Source of the DNA: Apodemus sylvaticus
Taxonomy: Eukaryota; Chordata; Mammalia; Rodentia; Muridae
Direction of reading: 5' to 3'
DNA length: 64,000 bases
NCBI RefSeq assembly: GCF_947179515.1
Contig: NC_067478.1
Coordinates: forward strand, 30,228,305-30,292,304
Of the stretch, positions 34,239-46,785 are shown piece by piece (positions within the stretch are counted from its first letter, which is position 1; each line of letters opens with the position of its first letter). The notes under the pieces are model-generated. The model searched no databases. It was not told where the DNA came from and saw only the letters and a program-made list of their open reading frames with translations. Both the position numbers and the translations under genes were made by a program.

Positions 34239-36489
34239 AGCCAGTAAGGTTGCAAAGAAGTACTATTGTAGCTGGTTGTCTCTTCAAATTTTTACCAAAT
34301 ATACAAACATTCAGAGTTTAGCATACCTCTAAATATATAATATATTCTCTTAATACAGAATATATAATTGATATATCTAAACATTTTCCAGAACATGAAT
34401 GGGACAAGGCAATCTCCCAAAACACCACACCATAACAGATATCTTTGCTTGTAAAGATAATCTTTGTGATACATTCTGAAAGCCTGCTGTCATCTGTTCT
34501 GAGAATGTGTTAGTTGGTTTCAGAAGTTCACCACAAGAAGACAATAAAATAGAACATAAGCCAGGTCTATTATAGAGTGGAAAGGTTCCTTACATTTAGA
34601 TCAATTGCTTCCTCTAAGGATCATGGTTAAGCAAAAAGCATAGATAGGAAGTGCTAACATAATTACCTTCTTCTTTGAGCTCAGGTATGGTTGCCCATTC
34701 CTATTGGGTAATTCCTCTTCAAGAGTCTATATCCTAAGATGATTATTTACATTTATCTCACTCAGACACTTCCATGAACCAGCTTCTGCCCAAGCTCATA
34801 GTGGATCCTTGTACCTATCACTTAACCTGAGAGGCCACATATAGCTTAAATTCATTCCCATCACCTTGAGCTCATTTGGACAGGACTATATCTGGTAATC
34901 CTTACCGTTCAAATGGTGGCCAGACCTCAAGGTGTCTCCAATTGGATCTACCCATCAAAGCTCAAAGGAGTCAAACTTATACAAGCAGACTCCACATCAT
35001 TGGCAGTTAAGTATTTCTGCATCTCCATGGAAATGCTTAAACTCTCCCATGTCCATACACTCCCTCTGTGTCCTCACATCCACAATACAAATATTATTAG
35101 ATCTCTCCAGGCCTATTATAAACCAACCACCAATCTCCTAACTGAGGTACATGGAATACGGTTAGCAATAGTACCTTCTGGAAACCAGCTACTAAAACAT
35201 CTCTCTCCAATCAGCCTCAAAGAAACATACAGGAGGGATACTTCAAATCACTTAACCTGACCACTAATCATATGAGTTGCTTCCTCTGCATTCCTCCCCA
35301 AAATTTTCTAATGACAAAAATACCATTAAATAATGTTTGCTATTAAAAATATATTGTCCTACTCTGTGACCAACTTTATGGTATTTCCAGTCTCACACTC
35401 ATTCCTGTAGGAGTCAATGAATTATTTAAACCCAGACATCTGTAAGTTTTGGCCCAATTCATATGAAAATTATAATTTTTCTAAAAGTCATCTTCTCCCA
35501 AAAAGTATCTAGTCTATTCTTCTGTGTAAGCCTCAAGCAACAAGTTCCATGCATTCTAGTAACTGCTACCTGTATCCTAACTTATTACACTGGGAGAGAA
35601 GTTCCCTTATTGTTTACAAACTCTCTAACACTTCCAAGTTGGGCTGTTCATCTCCTTGTGGTGGAGAGGGTCAGGCTGTCTTCCTCTGTGAAGGATTCAA
35701 AGACTGTAGTGGTGTATTACATTATGCCCTTACTTCGTATTGATAACTCTCAGCAGAACCAACAATGGTAACCAATAGCTCAGCTAGGGGTTTCCAAATG
35801 ATTCCAGAACAGCTCTCTTCACTGGCCTCAGTTACCTTTAAAATCTAATGAGCCTTGGATCTCCTGAGGGTAGAAAATGGAAGAACTATTATTACATTAA
35901 CCAAACAGGTCATGTAAAGGTAGACATTTATAAATTCAAAACAAAACAACTACAACAACAAAAGACAAGAAGAAAATCAAACAAAACAAAAAACAAAACA
36001 AAAATCCTCTAAGACACAGCTGGCTACTTACAGTTCACTGGAGGCTTGTCATTTTGCAAGCCATGTAATGACTTTGGCAACATCCATTCTTGGATACTTC
36101 CATTTCCAGAACTCCTAATTGGGATCTTCTCTCCCTCCTCCTCCTGCTCCTCTTCTTCCTCCTCTTTCTTCTCTTCCTTCCTCTACCTCTCTACCTCCTG
36201 GAGTGAACTCAAAGCCCGGTAAACAAATTACCCACCATATATTTAAACAAATCCTCCTAGCTTGTCCACTATCTTCCCCATACCAGCTGTTAGACTACTC
36301 TGAAGCAGAGACTACTCTATACTTTGGGCTGGCCACACTTAGTTTTTTCTACCCTCTGACTCTGCACCCTGGTCCAGAAGGAAATAGCTAGAGGAGACCA
36401 CCAATGCCTCCTAAAATCAATGAAAACTGAGATGTTGGGCTTGGCCAAGATAGCTTTGCAAAATACACTGTCTTTTTTTTTAACTTAAT
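34239..36489. other. No gene seen; repeat-like texture
   Basis: About 2.2 kb with no recognised gene. The base composition is richer in C and T than the surroundings. A CT-rich tract lies at 36128-36200 and an ACAAAA-rich tract at about 35940-36005. Several frames of 60-115 codons lack domains. The stretch could be an old retroelement that I cannot identify. Confidence 0.3.
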
Positions 36490-36848
36490 GCATTTTTCTA
36501 TTACTGTGAAGAGACTCTATGACCAAGGCAACTCTTATAACAGTAAGCATTTAATTATAGACTTGTTTAGGGTTTCAGAGGTAACCATTATCATCATGGT
36601 GAGGATCATGATGGCAGCAGACAAGGTACTGGAGCAGTGACTGAAAGCTACCTCCTTAGTTGTAGGTTTCAGGAAGAAAGGCTAGCATGGGCTTTTGAAA
36701 CCTCAAAGCCCAACCTCCCTTCCCCCCAGTGATGCATTTTCTCCAACAAGGCCTCATCTCCTAACCTTTGTAATTTTATGAAAGAATTTTATACTCTAAT
36801 GGAATATATGGAGCCTATGGGGGCCATTTTTTTTACAAACCACTATAG
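36490..36848. repeat. Family R repeat, copy 3
   Basis: The order is CTATTACTGTGAAGAGACTCTATGACCAAGGCAACTCTTATAACAG, AGGGTTTCAGAGGTAACC, TCATCATGGTGAGGATCATGATGG, CTCCAACAAGGCCTCATCTCC, and a GGAGCCTATGGGGGCCAT...CAAACCACTATAG end. It is the best preserved of the three copies. Confidence 0.65.
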
Positions 36849-37834
36849 ACATCAAGATAGGAAAAAATGTGTGGCAACTGAATGTTATATCTCAGAAGAC
36901 ATTTGAGCTCTATCTCATTCTAGCAGCTTGACCACAACACCCTAACATCTTAAAGGATTTTACTTATAAAAGCTAAGCTTGCTCGCAGGAGTTCATTTTT
37001 CCTTAACACACTTCACCACTATCTTACCCAACTAAAATCACCATTCAAAGTCCCAAACTTCCCTCTTGGAAGGGTTGCTTGTTTATTTCTTGAAGATATA
37101 CTATCAGTTCATTCTCTAAATAAAGTGTTGTCTTTAATTCTAAGTGTTGTTCTGTTGGTCTTATTCTCTTCTTAAGGCCACATAGGAAGAATGAAAAACC
37201 ACAAAAACTCAAAACACCAGGGTGACTCATTAAAGAAAATTTTCTTAATCTTCTGTGTTTACAACCTTCTGAACCCTCTGGCAGAGCATGCGTAGAAGGT
37301 GTATGATTATCCTGAAGTCAATCCATTGTAGCCCTGAGGACAGAATGTCAAATTCAGCTCAGCAGAGGCACTCTCATGAAAAGCAAAATAATAGAGTCCA
37401 GTACCCAGGTTTGTTGTCTGTCCAGTGGAAGAACCTTAGGGAATCCATAGAAATACATGGATATAATCTTCCTTATAAAAAGGGTCAACACTGTCAAAGA
37501 TCAGTTGTCAACTTTTGACAGCAGCTTTAAAGGACATAGTTTCACACTGAGAACCCAGACAAGTAATTGAAAAGAGTGCTGAGTCTTGATTGAAAGGAAT
37601 CCCTGTGCTGTGGAGATCTCAGAATAGGTTGGAAAGTTTAGATTCTGAAAATATTGAGCAATATGTTGAAATCCAAACTTCATATAGCTCCTACTACAAT
37701 AATTACTCTTAGCAGTTAAATGACAAACCCTAAAATATGACATGGTTATTCTTAATGTAAATGTTATTGCTATTATAGCACTTCCCCATCATCTCTTTCT
37801 AATTTGCAAGAAATGTTCATTTTAAATTGAGAAA
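36849..37834. other. No gene seen
   Basis: Unique-looking sequence without a supported gene. Confidence 0.4.
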
Positions 37835-38055
37835 TAGTTTACTATTTTATGTGTTATGGATTTTTGCCTGCATGTATGCCTATCTACTACCTGTGTGTAT
37901 GCTGCCCTTGGGAACTAAAGGGGAGTATCAGGTACCACGTCAGTGAAGATACAGATATTTGTGGGATGCCATGTGGGTGATGGAAATAGAAACTGAGTCC
38001 TCAGCGAAAGCATTCAGTGTTCCTAGGCCATGAGACATCTCCTCAGGCCAAAAAT
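37835..38055 (-). mobile_element. B3-type SINE, antisense
   Basis: TTTTATGTGTTATGGATTTTTGCCTGCATGTATGCCTATC is the antisense B3 tail. GATGCCATGTGGGTGATGGAAATAGAAACTGAG and ATGAGACATCTCCTCAGGCC are the antisense of the B3 body and head. Confidence 0.75.
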
Positions 38056-39449
38056 TATCATTTTTGTAAAGAACATTCACTGACAATGTTTAATCCGCAT
38101 AATTGTTGCAAAAGATATTCATTCCTTTGCATAAACTCGGAGTGTTATATAATAAATACATTTTAGAAATCACATGCACAATTTTCTAAATGGTTGACTT
38201 TTCTAAACCCATCATTAACTTCCATAAAACATGTGTTTTGGCAGCATTAAAACATGGATCATTATTTTTATTGTTTTGTGAAAATTTTTCTGTAAGCTTT
38301 ATGGTTTGCTTGCTGCATTTTATGTCCACAGTAAGCTATGCCTTGCTATTTCTTTCCTTTCTTCTTTGCCTTCATGTTGTCTTGTATTTTGGAAATACAC
38401 TGATGAGCCCAAATGAAATATCTTTAGCAAATATGAGAACTTAATCCTCATTGAGAAAATAACTTTATGAGCTGAGAAACATGTTTTTTTCTGAAAAATC
38501 ATAATTTATGAGCATGGTTAATTAGAAGTGGTCAATCATTGATCTGTGTAAAAAAGAAGAACTCAACATTTAAGTTTTGATATCCATCTCTACTAATTTG
38601 AGAAGTTAGAGCTGTGGAAATCAATTTAAGCCAATTGGTGTTTCAGAATCTCCCACACATAATACTTCCTTGTCAGAAGTGTCAAGACATATAAAAGTTT
38701 ATGGCATACATTCATCCTACAAATATCTAATGGGTTTGTACTATATTCTAAGTACTATTTGAGGTATAAGATTGTCTTCTGTGAACTAAGGAGAAAGGAA
38801 AGCACTTAAAACATGTACACAGATATGTTAGTCTATGACTGGAGTGAATGTAATCAAATAATGTTATGAAAATTCCATAATCAAAACCTGTAGCACAATT
38901 AATATATACAAATACAATTACATCAGTCATAATTAACTTAAGGTGATAATACAAGGCAAATATGTACAGATGGGACATATTAACAACAAGTTGACAGTGC
39001 CATGGTAAGATATAATGCCTCTTAAAAGCAAAAGAGAATTGATCTCTTGACTGCAATACTACCAACAACTTGACTTTGGTATTAGGTGTGGCATCACTGA
39101 ACTCAAAAGCAGCAAGTATTCTCTGGATTGAATGGAAGACCACCATTCCTAAAGGATTGGTTTCATTCCTCTATTTCATTGTTAATGAAGCTCTTAACTA
39201 AAATCCAATTTTATTCTGCTCACAGATCTGTCAAAAGCCCGGGGACAATTTGGTTCAAGTAAACACTTTATTCAAGGTCTGTCCTGATGAAGGCAGGAGA
39301 GAATCTCAGACATTCAGGAAGGCTTTCGTGCCATCTGGAGGGACCATGGGGGACAGTGGGCAGGAGATCTATGGTCTAAGAAGTGTCTTTCTTTCTGGAA
39401 CAACATCTCCTTCTAGATAATGGGTAGAAGATGAATGTATAGAATGCTT
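38056..39449. other. No gene seen; possible ancient repeat
   Basis: The segment 38705-38830 (TTCATCCTACAAATATCTAATGGG...CTAAGTACTATTTGAGG) resembles very old mammalian repeats of L2/MIR age. The rest is unassigned. The minus-strand frame at 38748-39146 shows no domain. Confidence 0.3.
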
Positions 39450-39870
39450 AATATAAAGGGTTTATTTTTTCTACATTCCTAACCACAGTTTGCCCTCTAT
39501 CCTCTCCTCCTAGTGTCCCCATATTCTGTTTTCCCTACCCATCCACTCCACCTCTATTTCTCTTCAGAAAAGAGCAGGTGTCTTGGGGGTATGAACCAGC
39601 CCTGGCATATCAAGTGATTTTAATGATATTAGACACCTCCTATCTTATCAAGGCTATACAATGCAACACAGTAGGAGAAAAGAGTACCAAAAGAAGACAA
39701 AAAGTCAGAGAAAGACCCTGTTCCCACTGTTAGCAGTCCATACAAATATTAGGCTGCACAACTGTAACATATGTGCCGAGGAGGACCCAGGTCAATCCCA
39801 TGCAGGCTCTCTTGTGGGCTGGCACTGTGTCAGCAATCGTTGGTCTCTCAGGCAGTCTTCAATTAGGTCC
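39450..39870 (-). mobile_element. Old L1 3'UTR, antisense
   Basis: The order is CCTCTATCCTCTCCTCC, a CAGAAAAGAGCAGGTGTC block, TGGCATATCAAGTGATT, GTCAGAGAAAGACCCTGTTCCCACTGTTAGCAGTCC, CACAACTGTAACATATGTGCCGAGG and CCATGCAGGCTCT. These match the antisense 3'UTR of old murine L1 families. Confidence 0.7.
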
Positions 39871-40714
39871 TCCTGTCAGAGATGCTTGGCCCCTGGCATT
39901 TATGCAGAGGCTGCTACACTGTTTCTTCTACAAGGGTAATTAATAGAAAGTTTAAAGTAAGAATTAATAATAGAATGTGCCCCTTCTTCATAGAATAGCA
40001 AGAGATGGATAGGAGAGAAAAATAATACAGTGAGTTTCATACCTTCCAGACAATTTTAGTAGCAAGAAAAATAAGCTTGGGACAAGTTAATAATGATGTA
40101 AGAAGTCCTTCTAGGTTGAGCGAGAGTTCCTTTATACAGTTATCTAGGGATGTGGCCGCAGATTTTCGTGTGTATCATGAAAAGGAGGATCATTATAAAG
40201 AATATACCTAATTGAAAAAAAACAATGAGTAGGTAATTTCATTATGATTCTAAGAGCAGAGAAGAGATGATTAGCCAGTTTAGCTGAACAAGACTTCAAA
40301 AATGGTATATAAGATAGATGATGGTGTGTTTGATGGTAAGTAGAAGTTGTCAGCAGGTAACCACAGAAAAGAACTTGCTTGCTTTTCAATAAAGACTGGC
40401 TTGCTTAAATTTTGTTAATCTATAAATCAGATAGATTATGATGAACTTGTGGAGAGAAAGATAGAAGTGCTGATTAGGTATGAGTTTCAAAAGAAGAAGA
40501 CATAATCAATAATCCTATTTCAATTTCCTTTTTGTAATGATTTTAATCTGTTTCTGGAGAATATGTTTTTGTGTTGATTGTTTTAGAGAACACATAACTT
40601 GTGACTATGAAGCAATTTTCTTTTTACATAGAAAACTTTGTCTTAGGGAGTGCTAAAAGTTTAAGAGAAAAAAGTTATTGGAGTCTAATGGTTGTACCTT
40701 TGTTTCATCCATCT
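39871..40714. other. No gene seen
   Basis: AT-rich unassigned sequence. Confidence 0.4.
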
Positions 40715-40795
40715 GTCTGTCTGTATGTATGTATGTATGTATGTATGTGTGTGTGTATGTATGTATGTATGTATGCATATATGTATGTGTAGAAA
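40715..40795. repeat. TGTA microsatellite
   Basis: TCTG units, then TATG/TGTA units to about 40791. Confidence 0.95.
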
Positions 40796-40840
40796 TGAGG
40801 TTATTGGAGCTTGGTGAATCTTGCTTCATCTACCAACTGT

Positions 40841-40841
<1 letters not shown>

Positions 40842-40913
<72 letters not shown>
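40842..40913. repeat. Compound CT then GT microsatellite
   Basis: A CT run to about 40880 is followed without a break by a TG run to 40913. Confidence 0.95.
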
Positions 40914-40915
<2 letters not shown>

Positions 40916-41384
40916 TTTTTCCCCATTTCTTCCTGTACCCAGAGAATTAAGTTTTGCTTTCTTAGAAGAAGTCTGATGAGTAACTAACCACCAATACCAG
41001 AAACTGGCATTGAGGACAACCATTTCATTGACTTTTATTTTTGCCAGTTTCATTTGGTTCTGTCTTAGGTCTCTAAGCTATCATCTGGTTCCTGACCCTC
41101 CAATCTGTGCCAGGAGTGGACTCTCTCTCAGGACATGAGTCTCAGACTGGACCAGTTATGGTTAGACACTCACATAATTTGCCCCAGCACATCTTATAGG
41201 CAGGAAATATTGTGTGTCACAGGTTTTGTGACTGGATTGGTGTCCCAATCTCTCCATTGGAATTCTTTTCTGGTTATAGGAGATGTCCTGTTGGGAGGAG
41301 CTAGAAACACAGTCCAATGAAAACTGCTAGAATTACTTTTCTTTAACCAAATTCAAATGATTTGAGGAAAGAGGTCTCAGTATT
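40914..41384. other. No gene seen
   Basis: Unassigned sequence. Confidence 0.4.
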
Positions 41385-41571
41385 AGATGCCTTAAAAGAG
41401 GAAGTGGTCCGTAATAGGTCAGGAAAAGGATTAGAGAAGGGGAATGAAAACCAATGGGTGGAGAGAAGAAGGTTCATGGGACATATGGGGAGGGGGGATC
41501 TGGGAAAGTGGAAATCATTTGGAATGTAAACAAAGAATATAGAAAAGAAAATATATATATAAAAGAAAACC
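41385..41571 (+). mobile_element. Short L1 3' end, sense
   Basis: GGACATATGGGGAGGGGG...CTGGGAAAGTGGAAATCATTTGGAATGTAAACAAAGAATATAGAAAA is the end of the L1 3'UTR. It matches the tails of the copies at 16049-16886 and 51421-57024. Only about the last 190 bases were inserted. Confidence 0.85.
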
Positions 41572-42127
41572 AAAGTCGTGACTTCAGATCCTAACCTTCC
41601 TTTTCCTAAACAAGGAGACTAACATCGTTGTTCTAGGAAATTTCTATAATTCCACACACTGCAATACAGCTGTGTTTTCCATGGATATAATACTTAACAT
41701 TAATAGAGGCCAAGTGAAAATGAGCCACCAAATGATGCATTTTCTAGTGACCACTGAAGGATTTTCATGTTCAGAAAAAAAATATGTCACCATGAATTCT
41801 CATTTAAATAGGATCTTCTAGATTGATGGCTAAGTATTCCTTTTCTCTAAAAAGTGTCTCTGAAAAGTGTTCCTGTTCTTTAGGGACCAATTCAGACTCT
41901 TTCCTTTGTATTCCCAAATCATCTAACTAATAACATTTTTCTCAATCTTTTCTGCCTATTACCTCTGCATGACAAGAGTGGTAAAATATCCTTGGGTAAA
42001 TAGATTCTACAATACACCCAGCACATAATGATAATGTATCTTACATGCAAAACAAAGCACAATGAGCAAACTTATGCCTCCCCAAAATTTTATGTTTTCT
42101 TCTGAGGAAAATGTACTATTGAATCCA
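41572..42127. other. No gene seen
   Basis: Unassigned AT-rich sequence. Confidence 0.4.
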
Positions 42128-42205
42128 GAAAAAAAATATGGGGAGGGGGAAACAGGGAAAGGGGAAATCATTTGGAACATAAACAAAGAATATAGAAAAA
42201 AAGAA
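42128..42205 (+). mobile_element. Very short L1 3' end, sense
   Basis: About 78 bases: ATATGGGGAGGGGGAAACAGGG...GGGGAAATCATTTGGAACATAAACAAAGAATATAGAAAAAA. It is the same L1 3' terminus as at 41385, truncated further. Confidence 0.8.
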
Positions 42206-43389
42206 AACTTAGCTCCAAAAGCTTTCAATTTCACTTGGGTTTTTATGAAAGTTAATTCTGTAGAATGAGTGGAAAAATCATACATTAGACACATAAACTG
42301 AATTTTCCTCCCCACAAACCACTATCAAACTATTCAAAACATGGTTCCATGTATGTTGACAGCACCATAGATGATCACCTCCTCTTTATGTCAATGGAGA
42401 TAGAGGATGAGTACAAATGTCAAGTTAGTTTTCTTGTTTAAAATGCCATCTATTTTACCCATAAACAACCATCAGTTTCTAAGTGCACACTTGTATCTTT
42501 GACCAAAAAGAAAGACGGTAAAACTTTAACAAACATGACACCTTCTGGAGTCTGTACATACATTTTCACAGGTGAAGCAGAGGTAGGTCCTATCCCATCA
42601 CATTGCCATGTGTTCAAGACATTACAGCTATGGGATCACAAAAAAGAAGAAACAGATATACTCTTGCTATGTCTATGTAGATTCCTGACTCTGAGACAAG
42701 TAATTCAGAGATACTCAAATCCAAGTCAAACTAGATGATAACATAGGCTTAAGAGTCCAGTAACTCTAAACTCTGCCCAAGGCATCAGCTTTCCATGTTC
42801 TACTGAGGGCTTTGCACATTCACCTTCTCAAAGACTAGTTCCTTTGTATTCTCTGCTTTCAGATTCACCAGTGCATCCTTCATATCAATATAGTCAAATG
42901 ATCTAATATATATTTTATTTTTAAAAACTCTATCTCCACTTTACGATTTACTTAAACTATTTCCCCATTTCTCTGTACCACCACCAAGTTAGAATACTTT
43001 AAAGATTCCATAAAGTCAGCCACAATTTCTTTTTAATCGCATTGAGGTTTTCTTCTAATTTCCCTTGTCTAATTCCTCTTTCTTTACTTCTAATTTTTCC
43101 AAAAAGAACTTTATTTTAAAAAAATCTCTTTTTAAATGGAACTCCCAAGGTTCTATTAAGTTATGATTTCAGATCTCATCTTGTGTACAATGCTCATGTA
43201 ATAGTTCCATGTTCTGGCTAATTTTCTCATGTCTCCATGAGATTATCCCATGATATCATATATTGCACTTGGGATTTCATCTCTCCCTTGTTCTGTCCAA
43301 TTTTAAACCATGTTAATAAGGAATGCAATATTCTTCCAGATACCAACTCCCAAATTATCTTCCTGTTTCAACCTTTGATCTTTCTGCAA
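42206..43389. other. No gene seen
   Basis: Unassigned sequence with no supported gene. Confidence 0.4.
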
Positions 43390-43590
43390 TTCAATTTCCA
43401 TAAGGCAGACAAGGTGATGTTTTAAAATGTAAAGTATGCCCTGTCACTCCTCTGCTCCAAAGACTCTAGCGGTTCTCTTTTAAAATCAGTGCAAAAGCCA
43501 ATCATTATAACCTTAAAGGCTAAGTGATCTATCACCTGTCATTTCTGTTCTGACACCCAACTCTCTACCTGCCTTGCCCAGGGAACCTTT
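43390..43590. mobile_element. L2-like ancient LINE relic
   Basis: Contains GTGATGTTTTAAAATGTAAAGTATGCCCTGTCACTCCTCTGCTC...CTCTAGCGGTTCTC...AAAGGCTAAGTGATCTATCACC. This follows the well-known mammalian order TGATCATGTCACTCCCCTGCT...CAATGGCTCCCCATT...GCCCT..ATGATCTGGCC of L2-age LINEs. Orientation is not assigned. Confidence 0.5.
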
Positions 43591-44160
43591 AAACAGTAAC
43601 TTTTAAAGGAAGTTTTAAAAATTGTTTACCCTAAACAAAGTTAGATACTTTGAGCAAAACCATTCATTCCTTCCTCATTTGGCATATGAGCCCCTTGCAG
43701 ATTAAAAGGTGAGTCTCAGCAGTAATGTTCAAATTGCCAGCAGAATCAGAAATCCTCATATTCAATTCTGTACCAGCTCAGTTACTATGCCATGTTGAGT
43801 GACAGATATGCATAAGTCCTCTTGTGGCTGACTGGTTATTACTAATAGGTCAGTTCAAATGACATACCTCTAGGTGATAATGGGAACAAACGTTCTGTCA
43901 TTCTCTACCACATAATCATTTCAAATCTCCCTAGTTATCACTTCGCATCAGTGTAATCTAATGTCTACACTGTTCTAATTGTAAGTCTCCTCTGTGAGGA
44001 GAGCAATCTGTTTTTGTGTTCTTTCGATTCCTAAGCCTGTGCCTGACGTCTTCCCCTCCCCCCGACATACATTCACATGTTGAGTCAAATGTCACTGCCC
44101 CTATAATTCTACAATTTGTGTTCCTTGACCATGCCATTTTCTCAGTTTTCATTATATAAA
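43591..44160. other. No gene seen
   Basis: Unassigned sequence. It ends in the left copy of the B1 target duplication. Confidence 0.4.
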
Positions 44161-44172
44161 ATCAGTCTGCAA

Positions 44173-44315
44173 GCTGGGTGGTAGTGGCGTATGCCTTAAT
44201 TCCAGCACTTGGGAGGCAGAGACAGGCAGATTTCTGAGTTCAAGCCCAGCCTGATCTACAGAATGAGTTCCAGGACAGCCAGGCCTATACAGAGAAACCC
44301 TGTCTCAAAAAAAAA
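44173..44315 (+). mobile_element. B1 SINE with intact target duplication
   Basis: A 7SL-derived rodent B1. The head GCTGGGTGGTAGTGGCGTATGCC holds the RNA polymerase III A-box region, and GAGTTCAAGCC at 44236-44246 is the B-box. The end CTGTCTC runs into an A-tail. The 12-bp direct repeat ATCAGTCTGCAA flanks it at 44161-44172 and 44316-44327. It is the best preserved SINE in the window. Confidence 0.95.
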
Positions 44316-44734
44316 ATCAGTCTGCAAAGAGGGTAGCATACAAGCCAAATAGCAAAACCAACCACAAAGGTCATTACTCTCCTCTTGTTGTCTGTAAAGT
44401 ATCAGGCTCAGATCTAGTCTGAGCCATGCCCCTACAATGTTATAACTCCCTTTATTTAACCTTGCAGCAGCTGATGTGAGGAATGATTTCATACTGAATT
44501 AAAAATGGTAGGAGGTGTGTAAATTTGGAAAGGTTCTTGTTGTTGCAATCAGAATGATTTTCTGGGTTGTGATTTAGTCTGGTATAGGATCGAGTAGAGA
44601 GGAGTATACGGAAAAGAGATTAAAAATGTGACCTCCTCTATCCATAATCATGTCCATTATAATATCCATTTTCTGGCTTGTGAAACAGTTTGTGGCTGTG
44701 TTGTCCCCTCATTCTTCTTTTTTAAATTAAAAAT

Positions 44735-44831
44735 TGAAAAGCAAGTCCCAGGGAATTGGTTTAGGCACGTAATCCCAGTGTTTCTGGGGATACGGTTCAA
44801 TTCGAGGGCATCCTGAACAGAGTGAAACCGC

Positions 44832-44834
<3 letters not shown>
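44735..44834 (+). mobile_element. B1-like SINE relic before a CA run
   Basis: TTGGTTTAGGCACGTAATCCCAGTGTTTCTGG...TTCAATTCGAGGGCATCCTG...GTGAAACCGCATCTAC has the B1 order (CACGCCTTTAATCCCAGCACT...GAGGCCAGCCTG...AACCCTGTCTC). The CA microsatellite occupies the tail position. Confidence 0.65.

Positions 44835-44835
<1 letters not shown>

Positions 44836-44875
<40 letters not shown>
44836..44875. repeat. CA microsatellite
   Basis: About 20 CA units directly after a SINE relic. Confidence 0.95.
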
Positions 44876-44876
<1 letters not shown>

Positions 44877-45329
44877 ATCAAACCACTAACTTTCTAATTT
44901 TATAATTATTAGTTGACGTGTGAGATTTTCTTTAGAAAAACATCATAGCTTATTTTTACATCACTATGACTACCACAATCCTCCTCTCCCATTTACAATG
45001 TAAAAAACTACATTAGGTAACATTGACTTACAAATCAGTTCTCTCTTTTTAATACCATGGTCTACTGTACATCAACAACCATTTAGTGGAGTTCAAGGTT
45101 CCAAAAACCAAGACTCTGCAGAACGACTTATTAAGCTGCCAGTGAGGCAGTTTTCTCTAAGGGAAATGCATTTCACAGTTTTTGGTAAAAAGTGGCAACA
45201 TAGTTTGACAAGGGGGAGAAAACAAACTTGGATGAACATGTACACGATGTATCTCACAGACTCTTCCACTGCAGTACTCACCACCCCTCTGCAACCAGTG
45301 GCTGGGGAGCAGATTGATAGGTACTTTAA
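44876..45329. other. No gene seen
   Basis: Unassigned sequence. Confidence 0.4.
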
Positions 45330-45349
45330 AAATATTTATTTATTACTAT

Positions 45350-45399
<50 letters not shown>

Positions 45400-45540
45400 C
45401 ATATGCATGCCAAATGGCAGATGTTAGGTATGGAGGTAGAAGGACAAATTTGTGAAGTAGACTCTCTACTACAATTTATTTGTAGGTATCTGGGATTGAG
45501 TGCTATTCTGACTTGTGCGCCAATCATTTTACCAGCTTAG
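45330..45540 (-). mobile_element. B4-type SINE, antisense, with GT run
   Basis: ATATTTATTTATTACTATC, a GT run at 45352-45392, then GGAGGTAGAAGGACAAATTTGTG...GGGATTGAGTGC...TTTTACCAGCTTAGGC follow the antisense B4/B3 order (TTGCATTT, GAGGTCAGAGGACAA, GGGATTGAACTC, TTTACC.GCTGAGCC). Confidence 0.6.
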
Positions 45541-46440
45541 GCATTTTTGTTTCACTCTACATAGCTACATTCTTAAAAAAGAACAATTATCCCCAAATAT
45601 ATCACTTGAGAAACAATGCTTTATGGTAAAGAGGTTTGATCCCAAAAATAGTTATGAAAGTGGAGGCAAATTCCTAGGGCTCACATTTTTCCTTGTATAA
45701 CTTCTTTGAAATTAGGGTACACTTTAATTATAATATTGCAAGAAGTAAACTAGAAAAAGTGTCTTACAAAGTTGGTTAAACTGGATATTTAGGAATATGC
45801 TGACTTTGACTATGTTAGGAGCTAAAACAGAGCAGTACAGCTCACAGGCCTAAGGTTCATGGTTATAGCTGGTAGATTTTCACCTTATTTGTTGACTCAT
45901 TGTCTCTCAACCACAGCTCAGCTACTTGGACTCTACCCAGGCAGCTTTGGGATTGCTTCTGTCCACATCCTAAACACTGGAATTTCAGGTTGGCCACCCT
46001 AGCATGTGTAGCAGGTGCTTGAAAAGTTGTGCCATATTCTCCAGTTTAGAAATTGCTAGATTTGATTTTTGGGAGTAAGATCATAGTGTCCACAGCTGCT
46101 ACCACATTTTACACCACCAACAATGGCAGTTAGTTCATGACCTTGATAATGGTTGGTGCTGCTTGTTTTGTTTGATTTTAGACAACAGTTCTCTTCCTCC
46201 AGTATGAGATCATTTCTCATTGGTGTTTGTTTTGTCATTTCCAAGGTGATTTTCGAGTATATATCTTCTTTGAAAATATAATTCCTTAACTTTTGTCCAT
46301 TTTTTTAAATTCAAGGAGTTTTCTTTATTGTTTTCCTCTTGTTCTTTCTCTTCTCAACCTTTTTCCTTGTTCAGTTATTCTCTCATCATTCTTTACTTAT
46401 TTTCATTTTGTACTTACCTTTATCTTTATACATCATATAT
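45541..46440. other. No gene seen
   Basis: Unassigned sequence. Confidence 0.4.
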
Positions 46441-46476
46441 ATGTATGTGTGTGTGTATATATATATATATATATGC
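46441..46476. repeat. TG/TA microsatellite
   Basis: GTGTGTGTATATATATATA run. Confidence 0.9.
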
Positions 46477-46654
46477 ATACACCAAGTTTATATGTTAGCT
46501 AATAACTCCTCATCTATATACTGTGTTGAATAATTTATCCCAAAATACAATTTGCCCCTTTACTCTGATGAATATTTTCCTTTCCTGTGAGGATTTCTAT
46601 TTTGGTTGATGTAAATATGAATAAAGGAATATTATACAACCAAAAAGAAGAAAA

Positions 46655-46785
46655 TGCTGATATGTGGACTTCCATCTGTAATGCCCTTAGGATGCTGAGT
46701 CAGGTGAGTCACAAGACAGAGGTAGTTCTCAACTACAGATTAAGATCTGCCTCCAAGTAAAGCCACAAGTTAACAAAAAGAAAAT
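46655..46785 (+). mobile_element. Degenerate B1 SINE
   Basis: CTTCCATCTGTAATGCCCTTAGGATGCTGAGTCAGGTGAGTCAC...CAACTACAGATTAAGATCTGCCTCCAAGTAAAG keeps the B1 order but lacks sharp ends. Confidence 0.45.

Noticed and set aside
38748..39146. Minus-strand frame of 132 codons
   Set aside because: No domain, AT-rich composition, and partly over a possible ancient repeat. Probably chance.
44256..44492. Minus-strand frame ending FFFETGFLCIGLAVLELIL
   Set aside because: The C-terminal part is an antisense B1 SINE, a common source of false proteins.
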